Shown: positions 50,201-59,357 of the stretch, piece by piece
Position numbering within the stretch: the stretch's first letter is position 1
Layout: each line of letters opens with the position of its first letter
From: Metarhizobium sp964253915
GTDB lineage: Bacteria > Pseudomonadota > Alphaproteobacteria > Rhizobiales > Rhizobiaceae
NCBI RefSeq assembly: GCF_964253915.1
Contig: NZ_CAXUSG020000006.1
Location: 62,001 to 126,000 of the forward strand
Length of the DNA stretch: 64,000 nt
Reading direction: 5' to 3'
Program-made: the position numbers and the translations under genes
Notes under the pieces: model-generated
The model's database searches: none
Told to the model about the DNA's origin: nothing
The model's input: only the letters and a program-made list of their open reading frames with translations

Positions 50201-52176
50201 CCTGGAGCGAACGATCCGCCCGCTGGGATTTCTTGCCCGCCCGCTTTCCCTTCGCGCTGCGCACCGCCCTCGGCGGCTGCCTGGCCTTGCTGATTGCCTG
50301 GGCAATCGGCCTCGAACACCCGCAATGGTCGGCGATGACGGTGTTCGCCGCCGCCCAGCCGGTGCGCAACATGCTGGTGGAGAAGAGTTTTTTCCGCGCG
50401 CTCGGCACCGTCGCCGGCGTGCTCGTCGGCATATGCCTCATCGTCGGCGCCGGGCAGGATACATGGCTGCTGGTGGTTGGCCTGGCGCTCTGGGTCAGTC
50501 TTTGCGCCGGCCTCGGCAATGTTTTGCGCGGGTTTGTTTCTTATGGTGCAATCCTTGCCGGGTATTCCGCCGCGATGGTCGCCCTGCTGGAAACGGCGCA
50601 TCCGGGGCATCTCTGGGCGCTTGGTCTTGACCGCGCCCTGACGGTTCTCGTCGGCGTGGCGACCGGCGTCATCGTCGCCATGATCTTTCTGCCGAAAGAA
50701 ACGGAGGCCGAAATCGCCGGCAAAACGCGGCGGCTCACCGCCCGCGTGCTGCGGGCCATGGCCGATTTCGCCCGCGACGGCCAGCCCCCGGCAGCCGACA
50801 TCAAGGCGAGCCTGCTGGCCGAGATGGCGGAGATCGACGAGGGCATCGACCCGCACGGCGCCGGCTCGCTGGCCTCGCGCCAATCCGCCCGCGCCCTGCG
50901 CGCCGTCATCGCCGCCCAGGTTTCCGCCGTCGTCCATCTGAGCACGGCCCGGTCCGTGTCCCTCGGCAACACGCTGGCAGAGATTTTCGACCGCGCCGGC
51001 GAGGCGCTGGAAAGCGCCGATATCGCAGCAGCGACCGTGGCGCTGGAGCAGGCCGCCCGGCTTGCCGACGGTCACCCCGGATTGCGCGAGATCCTGCAGC
51101 GCCAGGCGGCGGCATTGCGGAACTGGAGCGGGCGCGACCTCTTCGATCCCGATCATACTGCCGCACTGCGCGAGGAACGCGACCGGCTGCTGCATGCGGT
51201 CGTCCTGCACCGGGATTGGGTCGGCGCACGCCAGGCCGCACTCCGGGCATTCGGGGTCATGATGCTCGTCGGCCTCGGCTGGGTGGCGACGGGCTGGCAT
51301 GCGGGGCCTTACGTGCTGCTGGGCACTTCGGTGATGATTTCCTTGTTCTCCACCTTCGAAAACCCGGCCTTCATGATGCGCAATGTGCTGGCCGGTCAGC
51401 TTGCCGGCGCCGTTGCCGCGTTGATCTGCCGCTGGCTGGTCTGGCCCTTCGCCCCATCCGAGATCTGGCTGGTCTTGCTGATCATGCCGTTCATCTTTAG
51501 CGGGGTGCTGCCGATTTCGCACCGGCGCACCATGCTCGGCGGCACCGATTACATCATGATCCTGCTCCTGCTGTCGCAACCGGCCTATCCGCTCAGCGGC
51601 ACTTTCTCCGCCTCGCTTTCCATCGCGGCTGCGGTGGTGGTTGCCCCTGCCATCGCCTTGCTGGCCTACCGGCTGGTGTTCCCGACCGATGCCCGGCGTC
51701 GGCTAGAGACGCTGATTGCCATGATGGTGCGGGAAATCGGCAGCATCGCCGCCGCGCCGGATGCCGTAGAGCACCGGCCCGTCTGGCGTGCCCGCCTGTA
51801 TCACCGGCTGCTGCGGCTTGTGCGGCTGGCGCAGACGTCGGGCGAACGGAGGTTTTCGCCCGCCGATGGCGGCCTGGCGGTTCATGCGCTCGGGCTGGCG
51901 GCAATTTCCATGCATGCCCAGGCCGAAGACGCTTCGCTGCCGGCAGGCGCCAGGCGCGGCATCCGCCTGGCCCTGCGCCGGCTTGAACGAATTGCCGAGC
52001 AGCCGGAACAGGTTCCCGCCGCACTTCTGCGGGCCGCGGGCCGGCTGGAGCGGGCAGGGGCGGGCAATGGTGAGGTGGTGCGTGCTGCAGCAGACGCGAT
52101 GATGCGCAACCGGGCATTCTTCGAGCGGGCCGGAAAGGGCCGGCCAATGCTCCTGACCCGGCTGGCCCTGCTGTGA
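50197..52176 (+). CDS. FUSC-family (fusaric acid resistance/aromatic acid) inner-membrane exporter
   Basis: This 659-residue protein has two sets of membrane spans (about residues 18-150 and 350-500) separated and followed by cytoplasmic helical domains, the FUSC/AaeB organisation. The first set has AIGLEHPQWSAMTVFAAAQPVRNMLVEKSFFRALGT, a family signature; the second has YVLLGTSVMISLFSTFENPAFMMRNVLAGQ. Such proteins export aromatic acids or drugs. The GTG at 50197 overlaps the marR stop. No membrane-fusion protein gene is present nearby. Confidence 0.88.
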   Translation: MTWSERSARWDFLPARFPFALRTALGGCLALLIAWAIGLEHPQWSAMTVFAAAQPVRNMLVEKSFFRALGTVAGVLVGICLIVGAGQDTWLLVVGLALWVSLCAGLGNVLRGFVSYGAILAGYSAAMVALLETAHPGHLWALGLDRALTVLVGVATGVIVAMIFLPKETEAEIAGKTRRLTARVLRAMADFARDGQPPAADIKASLLAEMAEIDEGIDPHGAGSLASRQSARALRAVIAAQVSAVVHLSTARSVSLGNTLAEIFDRAGEALESADIAAATVALEQAARLADGHPGLREILQRQAAALRNWSGRDLFDPDHTAALREERDRLLHAVVLHRDWVGARQAALRAFGVMMLVGLGWVATGWHAGPYVLLGTSVMISLFSTFENPAFMMRNVLAGQLAGAVAALICRWLVWPFAPSEIWLVLLIMPFIFSGVLPISHRRTMLGGTDYIMILLLLSQPAYPLSGTFSASLSIAAAVVVAPAIALLAYRLVFPTDARRRLETLIAMMVREIGSIAAAPDAVEHRPVWRARLYHRLLRLVRLAQTSGERRFSPADGGLAVHALGLAAISMHAQAEDASLPAGARRGIRLALRRLERIAEQPEQVPAALLRAAGRLERAGAGNGEVVRAAADAMMRNRAFFERAGKGRPMLLTRLALL

Positions 52177-52335
52177 TCTGCGATGCGGGGTTCGGGTGCG
52201 TAAGGGTGCCGCAAGCCCGGCGTGAGAAATTGGGGGCAAGAATTTTGAATAGCTGTCACCTGCCGATCGATTAAAGATCGGTTAACGAAGCGGCTCTGCG
52301 GAGTCGCCGAAAACTTCGATGTTCGGGACGCCTTC

Positions 52336-52947
52336 ATGCAGAATTCCATGCTCGTTGTCTTTCTGGCTGCCACCTTGCTGACCAGCGCCGTTTCCGCCAA
52401 TGCCGCCAGTGAAACCTCGAAATGGATGCAGCCCGGACCAGCCACCACGGTTCCCATCGGCCACTACAATTTCTGCAAGTCGCATCCGCTGGAATGCCTG
52501 CGCCAGCCGGACCAGGCCAGCACTACCACCGTTTCCGCACAGGATTCCCTGGCGATGATCGATGCTGTCAATCGTGAGGTCAATGCCGCGATCAAGCCGG
52601 TGCTGGATATCAAGCTCTACGGCCAGCAGGAATTCTGGACCTATCCGACAACCGCCGGCGACTGCGAGGATTTTGCCCTGCTCAAGCGCCGCAAGCTGAT
52701 CGAAAAAGGCTTGCCGGCCGGTGCCTTGCTGCTGACGACCGTGAAGAAGGCCGATGGCGAAGGCCATGCCGTGCTGACCGTGCATCTCGATACCGGCGAT
52801 TTCATCCTCGACAATCTCGACAACAGCGTCAAACTCTGGACGCAGACGCCGTACACATTCGTCAAGCGGCAGGCGGCAGCCGATCCGGCACAATGGCTCA
52901 GCCTCGGGGAAACCCCAATCGCTGTCTCCGCGGCCGTCGCCAAGTGA
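52336..52947 (+). CDS. Transglutaminase-like cysteine peptidase (BTLCP, DUF920)
   Basis: This 203-residue secreted protein has a signal peptide (MQNSMLVVFLAATLLTSAVSANA). The catalytic triad is visible as C110 in GDCEDFA, H144 in GHAVL and D159 in FILDN. Members of this family in other bacteria (LapG) cleave periplasmic adhesins under c-di-GMP control, while rhizobial paralogues are mostly uncharacterised. It stands alone with no LapD-like neighbour. Confidence 0.9.
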   Translation: MQNSMLVVFLAATLLTSAVSANAASETSKWMQPGPATTVPIGHYNFCKSHPLECLRQPDQASTTTVSAQDSLAMIDAVNREVNAAIKPVLDIKLYGQQEFWTYPTTAGDCEDFALLKRRKLIEKGLPAGALLLTTVKKADGEGHAVLTVHLDTGDFILDNLDNSVKLWTQTPYTFVKRQAAADPAQWLSLGETPIAVSAAVAK

Positions 52948-53147
52948 GCCTCTGCCGGCACCGGCGACATGTCCGGCGGCGGCGCTGATATAGCAACCAG
53001 TATGATTTTCGTCATCGGTGGCCGGGCCTCGTCTTGCCACGGTGAAAATTCTTCCGCGTAAATCGATCTCGACATGCCGGGCCGGGAGGGCCCGGTTGCC
53101 GCACCATGCTCTGTGCAGGGCATCGGACGACAGGAGGAGGGACGAGG

Positions 53148-53996
53148 ATGGCGCTGCAGATTCACTTGCTCGATTATGGCGATATCGAACTGGAAACCAG
53201 TTTTCTGGTGCTCGGCCTGGAATGCGGCCGGATTCGCCGGGTGCCGGTCTACGGCTTCCTGATCCTCGGCGGAAAATACCCGATCGTCGTCGACACCGGC
53301 TACCGCGACAATGCGATCATGGAAAGCCTGGGCATGCGCGGGCTGCAGTTCCACGATAACCTGATCCAGAACCAGCTCGCCAGGCATGGGGTGAAACCGG
53401 GTGACGTTCGTTACGTGGTCCACACTCATCTGCATATCGACCATGCCGGCAAGGACGACATCTTCCCGATGAACACCACGGTGGTGGTCAATCGGCGGGA
53501 GATGGAGTGCTCCGTCTCCGGGCTGATGCATCCGCAATATCCGAAACCCGATATCCAGCATCTCATCGAGCGCATCCACACCCGCGATGCCATGCGTTTC
53601 CTCGATCTGGAGATCACCGGCGCCGAAGAGATCATTCCCGGCGTCTGGTGCGAGCCGGCCAATGCCCACACTGAAGGCTCAGCCAATGTGATCGTCGAAA
53701 CGGCCGATGGCCTCGCCTGCATCTGCGGCGACGTCATCTACGATTTCAACGACCAGATCGTCTCGGATCGCTGGCGGGTCAATGATATGGAACCGCGCGT
53801 CACCGGCAACCACGCCGGCTCGAAACGGGCGGAAAAGGGCGCGATCAAGAAGTTGCTCAACAATTATCGCTACCTGCTGCCGATCCACACGCCGCCGGCG
53901 ATGATCGAAAACGGCCACGTGGTGGCGAGGCTCGGCATGAGCGTACCCGGACCGATCGTGCAAACCGTGCCGGTGCCGCAATGGCGGCCGGTATAG
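53148..53996 (+). CDS. Metallo-beta-lactamase-fold hydrolase (AHL-lactonase-like), second copy
   Basis: This 282-residue MBL-fold enzyme has the metal motif HTHLHIDHAG (H94, H96, D98, H99), an aspartate in CICGDVIYDFN and a late histidine in LLPIHTPPAMI. It belongs to the same broad family as the protein at 16255-17145 but is not a close duplicate. ATG 53148 follows GGAGGAGGG. It stands alone; quorum quenching, lactone hydrolysis or another thioester/ester activity are all possible. Confidence 0.85.
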   Translation: MALQIHLLDYGDIELETSFLVLGLECGRIRRVPVYGFLILGGKYPIVVDTGYRDNAIMESLGMRGLQFHDNLIQNQLARHGVKPGDVRYVVHTHLHIDHAGKDDIFPMNTTVVVNRREMECSVSGLMHPQYPKPDIQHLIERIHTRDAMRFLDLEITGAEEIIPGVWCEPANAHTEGSANVIVETADGLACICGDVIYDFNDQIVSDRWRVNDMEPRVTGNHAGSKRAEKGAIKKLLNNYRYLLPIHTPPAMIENGHVVARLGMSVPGPIVQTVPVPQWRPV

Positions 53997-54095
53997 AGCA
54001 ATTCCAGCAAAAGTGCGTAGCGGTTTTGCGTCCGAAATTGCGTAGAAACAAAAGGATAGAGCGTTTTCGCGTTTCGGAGAAAGGTGGAAACGCTT
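53995..54095. repeat. Dispersed rhizobial repeat (family AGCAATTCC), copy 5
   Basis: It begins AGAGCAATTCCAGCAAAAG, with TAGCGGTTTTGCGTCCGAAA, AACAAAAGGATAGAGCG and ends GGAAACGCTT. It overlaps the last base pairs of the MBL gene's stop region. It is the copy most like the one inside the DUF1537 kinase gene. Confidence 0.9.
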
Positions 54096-54143
54096 CAGAC
54101 TGACGAACAACTGCGGCGGCGCGAAAAACCCGCCGCAGATGTC

Positions 54144-54755
54144 TTATCGGCGCAGCGACCCGAAAATCAGTGCCGCGATATCGAAATGCCCCGCCGGCTG
54201 CGGGCAATCGGGGTCATCGATGTCGGGCAGCTTGCTGTCGGTCACCAGGTGCGCCTGGCCGTGAACCTGCGACCAGACAAGCCCCTCCAGCGCCCTTCGC
54301 TCCGCATCGTCCTTCAAGCCCATGGATTGCGCCGCCGGCGCGCAGATCTCCACCAGTTGCGCATAACCGAGAGCCGCCTGCTCCTTGAGAACCTGATCCG
54401 TCCAATCGAGCAGGTTCTGCGTGAACATCAGCCGGAACAGGGCGGGATGCGCCCGCGCATAGGCAAGATAACCGCGCGCCGCCGCCCGCATCTGCTCTTC
54501 CGGCGTATCGGCAGCCGCCGCCCGCTCGTCCGCCATGGACCGGGTGAACAGCTCGAACCCCTTCGTCGCCATGGCATTCATCAGGTGCCGCAGGGTGGGG
54601 AAGTGGTGCTCGGGTGCTGCATGCGACACGCCGACGCGCGCCGCGACCTTGCGCAGCGACAGGCCCTCCAGCCCGTGCTCCTCGATCTGCTCCAGCGCTG
54701 CCGTCAGCAGCGCGTTGCGCAGGTCGCCGTGGTGATAGGATTTTTTTCTTGGCAT
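54144..54755 (-). CDS. TetR-family transcriptional regulator
   Basis: This 203-residue regulator has an N-terminal helix-turn-helix (HHGDLRNALLTAALEQIEEHGLEGLSLRKVAARVGVSHAAPEHHF) and a C-terminal TetR_C_33-like ligand domain. ATG 54755 (MPRKKSYHHGD) is the family-typical start. It is divergent from the DUF4281 gene and probably represses it via the site at 54796-54814. Confidence 0.9.
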   Translation of the reverse strand: MPRKKSYHHGDLRNALLTAALEQIEEHGLEGLSLRKVAARVGVSHAAPEHHFPTLRHLMNAMATKGFELFTRSMADERAAAADTPEEQMRAAARGYLAYARAHPALFRLMFTQNLLDWTDQVLKEQAALGYAQLVEICAPAAQSMGLKDDAERRALEGLVWSQVHGQAHLVTDSKLPDIDDPDCPQPAGHFDIAALIFGSLRR

Positions 54756-54795
54756 GGGATGTCGAATTCTTTCCGCAATATCGGCAACAAGAATA

Positions 54796-54814
54796 ATCTT
54801 GACGGCGACAAGAT
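54796..54814. promoter_or_regulatory. Candidate TetR operator
   Basis: ATCTTG-N7-CAAGAT is a 19-bp dyad in the gap between the TetR gene and the divergent membrane-protein gene. A further CTGTCAAGAT half-site follows before 54862. Confidence 0.6.
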
Positions 54815-54861
54815 CAAGTCTCATATTGCAATCCTGACGCTGTCAAGATTGGGAGATCGCC

Positions 54862-55296
54862 ATGACATTCGATCAGCTTTTCCAGATTGCGGGCACAACG
54901 GCTATGACGGGATGGGTCATGCTGCTCGTCCTGCCGCGCTGGCCCTCAGTGATTATCGCCTTGCGTTACGGGATCGTCGGCGCGCTGTCGGTCACCTATG
55001 CCGTATTGATCATGCTGTTTTTCTTCGGCATCGAAGGCGGCGGCTTCAATTCCATCGCTGAAGTGCGCGCCCTGTTTCTCTCAGACGGCGGACTGCTCGC
55101 CGGCTGGATTCATTATCTCGCCTTCGACCTCTTCGTCGGCATCTGGATCGCGAGGAAGGCAGACCAGGTCGGCATGAGCCGGCTGCTGCAGGCACCCATC
55201 CTGCTTGCGACCTTCATGTTCGGGCCGGTCGGGCTGCTGATGTACCTCGCCAGCCGCGCCACGCTGTTTGCCGCTCCCTCCACCGCAAGGACCTGA
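54862..55296 (+). CDS. DUF4281 (ABA4-like) membrane protein
   Basis: This 144-residue protein has four predicted membrane spans. Motif-like features are the N-terminal LFQIAGTTAMTGWVMLLVLP and the central AGWIHYLAFDLFVGIWIARKA, which is characteristic of the DUF4281/ABA4-like family. In plants ABA4 is needed for neoxanthin formation, but bacterial members are uncharacterised. It is coupled to the next gene (4-base gap) and divergent from a TetR regulator. Confidence 0.78.
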   Translation: MTFDQLFQIAGTTAMTGWVMLLVLPRWPSVIIALRYGIVGALSVTYAVLIMLFFFGIEGGGFNSIAEVRALFLSDGGLLAGWIHYLAFDLFVGIWIARKADQVGMSRLLQAPILLATFMFGPVGLLMYLASRATLFAAPSTART

Positions 55297-55300
55297 GCCG

Positions 55301-56149
55301 ATGTCTTTCCTTCAAACGGACTTTTCCCAGGCCGGATTTATCGCCGCGCGTGAGCGCTCGCCGGCCGATACGGCCCGCACCATCCTGCTTCTCGCCATCG
55401 GCCTGCAGATTGCCTTCATGTTGCCGAGCGCCATCGCCTATTTCCTGGACCAACGGCAGATCGATGGCGTCAGCGTCTGGAGTAAGCCGCTGAAATTCGA
55501 ACTGTCGATCATCATCACCGTGGCCACCGTCGTGATACTGCTGCCGTTGCTGGATGCGGCAAAGCGGGCGAGCCGTGCGGTGCGCTGGTCGAGCCATGTC
55601 ATCGCCATCGCCGCAACGCTGGAGATCGCCTACATCGTGGTGCAGGCGGCACGCGGACGCGCCTCGCATTTCAACACCGAAACGCCGGCCGAAAGCGTGG
55701 CCTACAGCCTGATGGGCATCGGCGCCGTATCGATCGTCGTCGGCTGTTTTGTGGTGGGATGGGTTATCTGGCGCTCCGGGCGCCGCGATGCCGGCATCGG
55801 CCTGCGGCTGGGGGCGGCTTCGGGCCTGATGATCGGCGCCGTGCTGACGGTAATCACCGCCGGGATATTGTCGAGCGGCGCGCTGGCGGAGCCCGGTCAT
55901 TGGGTCGGCGGCGTGCGCAGCGATGCCGAGGGCCTGTTCCTCGTCGGCTGGTCCCGCAGCGGCGGCGACCTCCGCGTCCCGCATTTTTTCGCCACGCACC
56001 TGATGCAGGCCCTGCCGCTGCTCGGGCTGATGCTCGACCGTTTTTCGCCGGAGAGGGCACGCCTGGGGATCTGGCTCGGAACGTTTGCCGGAATGGCAGT
56101 CGTTGCCGCGACCTTCGTTCAGGCCGCCAGCGGCAATCCGTTCCTCTGA
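55301..56149 (+). CDS. Seven- or eight-span membrane protein of unknown function
   Basis: This 282-residue protein has about seven hydrophobic segments, for example TARTILLLAIGLQIAFMLPSAIAYFL. It contains VSVWSKPLKFELSIIITVATVVILLP in the second loop and span, and HFFATHLMQALPLLGLML late. I do not recognise a functional family; its position four bases after the DUF4281 gene implies a joint role. The start is ATG 55301. Confidence 0.75.
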   Translation: MSFLQTDFSQAGFIAARERSPADTARTILLLAIGLQIAFMLPSAIAYFLDQRQIDGVSVWSKPLKFELSIIITVATVVILLPLLDAAKRASRAVRWSSHVIAIAATLEIAYIVVQAARGRASHFNTETPAESVAYSLMGIGAVSIVVGCFVVGWVIWRSGRRDAGIGLRLGAASGLMIGAVLTVITAGILSSGALAEPGHWVGGVRSDAEGLFLVGWSRSGGDLRVPHFFATHLMQALPLLGLMLDRFSPERARLGIWLGTFAGMAVVAATFVQAASGNPFL

Positions 56150-56201
56150 CCGGTCATCCCGGCCCAGCGCCGGGCTTTGCCTTTCGGCGGCGGCGCAGCC
56201 G

Positions 56202-56411
56202 TCATTCGGTTTCTTCGGCCGTTTCCCATCCGGCCATGTCGTCTTCGGCGCATTCTTCCGGCGACATGGTTTCGAAATCCGGGTCCTGCCAGTAGATCTG
56301 CGCCATCTCCTCGGCATAATAGCGCACCGGCGTGCCGTCCTCGAAATGGACGATCCCGGCCTGTGTCAGCATATGCGCGACGAAACGCTGCTGGAACTCT
56401 TCTTCCGACAT
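56202..56411 (-). CDS. Small acidic protein of unknown function
   Basis: This 69-residue, strongly acidic protein begins MSEEEFQQRFVAHMLTQAG and contains VRYYAEEMAQIYWQDPDF and a C-terminal run rich in glutamate and aspartate. ATG 56411 has AGGAGG at the ideal distance, supporting expression. I do not recognise its family. It is divergent from msrA. Confidence 0.75.
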   Translation of the reverse strand: MSEEEFQQRFVAHMLTQAGIVHFEDGTPVRYYAEEMAQIYWQDPDFETMSPEECAEDDMAGWETAEETE

Positions 56412-56568
56412 GGCATGCCTCCTGCGTGAGCGGCAGTTATACAGCCAACCCGGCAGGGACGGTAGCAAGGCAATCGCCCGGCGCTTGGAAAAGTCGTGCA
56501 AAAAGACCGTTGAAGATCGGCGCGCGGATCGCCATCTTACGCCCATGAGAAAACCCAAGGAGGACGTT

Positions 56569-57093
56569 ATGACGACATCGACCGAACGGGCAGTGCTGGC
56601 CGGCGGCTGCTTCTGGGGCATGCAGGATCTGATTCGCCGCTATCCGGGCGTCGTCTCGACCCGGGTCGGCTACAGCGGCGGCGACGTGCCGAACGCCACC
56701 TACCGCAACCACGGCACCCATGCGGAAGCCATCGAAGTCATCTTCGACCGTGAAAAGACCAGCTATCGCGACATTCTGGAACTGTTCTTCCAAATCCACG
56801 ACCCGACGACGCCGAACCGCCAGGGCAACGATATCGGCCTGAGCTACCGCTCGGCGATCTACTATGAAGACGACACCCAGAAGCGCGTCGCCGAAGAGAC
56901 CATCGCCGATGTCGATGCATCCGGCCTGTGGCCGGGCAAGGTGGTGACGGAAGTCGAGCCGGTGGGCGATTTCTGGCAGGCGGAGCCGGAGCACCAGGAT
57001 TATCTGGAGCGCTATCCGAACGGCTATACATGCCATTTCCCGCGCCCGAACTGGAAGCTGCCGAAGCGCGCCGCAGCGGCTGCCGCGGAATAA
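56569..57093 (+). CDS. msrA: Peptide methionine sulfoxide reductase A
   Basis: This 174-residue enzyme reduces methionine-S-sulfoxide. The catalytic cysteine is C14 in GGCFWG, followed by YPGVVSTRVGYSGGDVPNATYRNHGTHAEA and FFQIHDPTTPNRQGNDIGLSYRSAIYY, all highly conserved. The C-terminal resolving cysteine region is short (CHFPRPNWK). AAGGAGG lies before ATG 56569. A terminator hairpin follows. Confidence 0.97.
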   Translation: MTTSTERAVLAGGCFWGMQDLIRRYPGVVSTRVGYSGGDVPNATYRNHGTHAEAIEVIFDREKTSYRDILELFFQIHDPTTPNRQGNDIGLSYRSAIYYEDDTQKRVAEETIADVDASGLWPGKVVTEVEPVGDFWQAEPEHQDYLERYPNGYTCHFPRPNWKLPKRAAAAAAE

Positions 57094-57124
57094 TCCTCCG
57101 CCATCAACATCGCCACTCCATCTG

Positions 57125-57154
57125 GCCCGGGCACGACATCGTGTCCGGGCTTTT
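57125..57154 (+). terminator. Rho-independent terminator after msrA
   Basis: GCCCGGGCACGA (57125-57136) pairs with TCGTGTCCGGGC (57139-57150), one wobble included and a two-base loop, followed by TTTTGCTT on the plus strand. Confidence 0.8.
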
Positions 57155-57173
57155 GCTTGTTCAGGCAGGCAGA

Positions 57174-58661
57174 TCAGTGCGCCCCGGCATGCGGCGCGCC
57201 TTCGGAGGCGGAGCGGCGAACGAAGAGCGCCGCGATGACGCCGGCGATCGAGATGAGCGCGCCGCAGAAGAAGGCGGCGCGGATACCGGCGGTCAGCGCC
57301 GCCGCTCCATCCCCGGCAGTCGCCCCGGCCTGCATGGTCATGATCGCGACGAACAGCGCCGTGCCGGCCGCCCCCGCCACCTGCTGCGTCGTGCCGACCA
57401 TGGCGCTGCCGTGCGAATAGAGGTTCGGTGGCAGCGAACCGAGGCTGACGGTGAAGAGCGGCGTGAACATCAGGGCCAGCGCGATGCTGAACAGGATGTG
57501 GGCGGCAAGCAGCAGCCAGACCGGCGTATCCGTCTGCAGCAACAGCGTCAGCATCCACATGACGACGGCAAACAGCAGTGCGCCGGGAATGACCAGCGGC
57601 CTTGGCCCGAACCGATCGTAAAGCCCGCCGACGGAAGGAGCGCACAGGCCCATGATCAGGCCGCCCGGCAGCAGCAGCAAGCCGGTCTGCAGCGTCGACA
57701 GGCCGAGGACGTTCTGCATGTAGATCGGCAGCAGGATGAAGGTCCCGAACATCGCCAGCATCAGGATCGACATCAGCACGGTGGCAATGGTGAAGGTGCC
57801 TGTCGCCAGCGTGCGCAGGTCGAGAAGCGCGCGTTCCTGCTTTTGCAGTTGCAACTGTCGCAGAACGAAGACCGCCACCACCGCCATACCGATACAGAGC
57901 GGAATCCACGGCGAGACCTGCGGCGGATGCAGCGCCATTTCCCCCAGACCGCTCAGCCCGTAAACGAAACCACCGAACCCGATGGCGGAAAGAATGACGG
58001 AGAGCACATCGATGGGCGCCTTCGTCGGCTCCGTGACATTTTCGATCTTCGCGGCACCAAGCGCCAGCGCGGCCACGGCAATCGGCAGCACGGCGATGAA
58101 CAGCCAGCGCCAGTCCAGCATCGACAGGATGAAGCCTGAAAGCGTCGGGCCGATGGCCGGCGCCACGGAAATGACGATGGAGATATTGCCCATGGTCTTG
58201 CCGCGCGTTTCCGGCGGCACGAGGTTCATCACCGTGGTCATCAGGAGCGGGATCATGATCGCCGTGCCGGATGCCTGCACGATGCGACCGACGACGAGCA
58301 CGGCAAATCCCGGCGCCAGCGACGAGAGCAGCGTTCCGGCACAGAACAGGCTCATCGCCAGGATGAACACCGGCCGGGTATTCAGCCGCTGTAGCAGATA
58401 ACCGGTCACCGGGATGACGACGGCCATGGTCAGCATGAAGGCCGTCGTCAGCCATTGGGCCGCACTGGCACTGATGCCAAGATCGGTCATGAGGTGCGGC
58501 AGCGCCACACCCATGATGGTTTCGTTGAGGATCACCACGAAGGTGGAGACCAGCAGCAGGCCGATGACCAGCCGGTTGCGGGCGCGGTGATCGGCAGACG
58601 CGGCGTGCGGCATCGCATCGGCGGGCAAGTCACTGGTCGGCAAGGATTGTTCTGTGGTCAT
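57174..58661 (-). CDS. MFS multidrug exporter, DHA2 (EmrB-like) family
   Basis: This 495-residue transporter has 14 predicted spans. The family motif is LGISASAAQWLTTAFMLTMAVVIPVTGYLLQRL and the motif C-like SLFCAGTLLSSLAPGF...GRIVQASGTAIMIPLLMTTV. ATG 58661 (MTTEQSLPTSD) is chosen for a normal short N-terminus. DHA2 proteins expel drugs and other toxic compounds with proton motive force. No emrA partner is adjacent. Confidence 0.9.
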   Translation of the reverse strand: MTTEQSLPTSDLPADAMPHAASADHRARNRLVIGLLLVSTFVVILNETIMGVALPHLMTDLGISASAAQWLTTAFMLTMAVVIPVTGYLLQRLNTRPVFILAMSLFCAGTLLSSLAPGFAVLVVGRIVQASGTAIMIPLLMTTVMNLVPPETRGKTMGNISIVISVAPAIGPTLSGFILSMLDWRWLFIAVLPIAVAALALGAAKIENVTEPTKAPIDVLSVILSAIGFGGFVYGLSGLGEMALHPPQVSPWIPLCIGMAVVAVFVLRQLQLQKQERALLDLRTLATGTFTIATVLMSILMLAMFGTFILLPIYMQNVLGLSTLQTGLLLLPGGLIMGLCAPSVGGLYDRFGPRPLVIPGALLFAVVMWMLTLLLQTDTPVWLLLAAHILFSIALALMFTPLFTVSLGSLPPNLYSHGSAMVGTTQQVAGAAGTALFVAIMTMQAGATAGDGAAALTAGIRAAFFCGALISIAGVIAALFVRRSASEGAPHAGAH

Positions 58662-58778
58662 GAAAGTACCCGGTTCGCGTTCGACATCATGCTGTTCATC
58701 AACAAGACGAACCGGCATTGCTGGCTCCGACAGTTCTGGAAAATTATTCAGCAAATCACGGCTGGCGCTTGCGGACGA

Positions 58779-59276
58779 TCAGTCCTTCCGCGGCTCCAGC
58801 GTTTGCATGTAGCGTTGCAATTCATGTTCGAGCCGCTTCCGCCCGCTGCCCGCCTCGCGCGCGACACGCTGGAGATAGCTGACCATCATCGTGGAAATGC
58901 GCATGTTGCGGTTGATGTAGCAGATCGTATGGCCGACCGATACGTTGATGCCCCGGGCGCAGACGATGGTCACCTCATGCCCATCGGCGATGGGAAAATC
59001 GTAACCGGCGATCTCGACATGGATATCGCCTTCCTCCCGGCGCAGCGAAAAATCCATGGTCGGCACGCCGCGCGCCGAAGTTCGATGCCGGTCGACCTCG
59101 TAAACGACGCCCTTGTAGTGCCAGAAGGTATAGTGGGCGAAGCGATCGCTGAGAGGCGCGGCATCATCGGGCCGCGTCACCGCGGATGCGATGCGCTTCC
59201 ACGCCCATTTCAGACGGGCCGGCAGGCCTTGCCGCGCAAGACCGTCCCCGTCGCTGTAGTGATGATGCTCCGTCAT
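58779..59276 (-). CDS. Protein of unknown function
   Basis: This 165-residue soluble protein is not recognised. It begins with a histidine-rich MTEHHHYSDGDG, then has mixed regions YTFWHYKGVVYEVDRHRT and VEIAGYDFPIADGHEVTIVCARG, and ends with a basic helix GSGRKRLEHELQRYMQTLEPRKD. There is no signal peptide and only a short hydrophobic stretch. Upstream of the MFS gene on the same strand, 118 bases away. It could be a PH-like or membrane-associated protein, but this is only an impression. Confidence 0.65.
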   Translation of the reverse strand: MTEHHHYSDGDGLARQGLPARLKWAWKRIASAVTRPDDAAPLSDRFAHYTFWHYKGVVYEVDRHRTSARGVPTMDFSLRREEGDIHVEIAGYDFPIADGHEVTIVCARGINVSVGHTICYINRNMRISTMMVSYLQRVAREAGSGRKRLEHELQRYMQTLEPRKD

Positions 59277-59357
59277 GCCGCGCCACTGATGTTTCCCTGA
59301 GCCTCTATTTAGGAATGAAACGCGGCAAGGGAAGGGCAGCCCACACAGCAGCCGATG

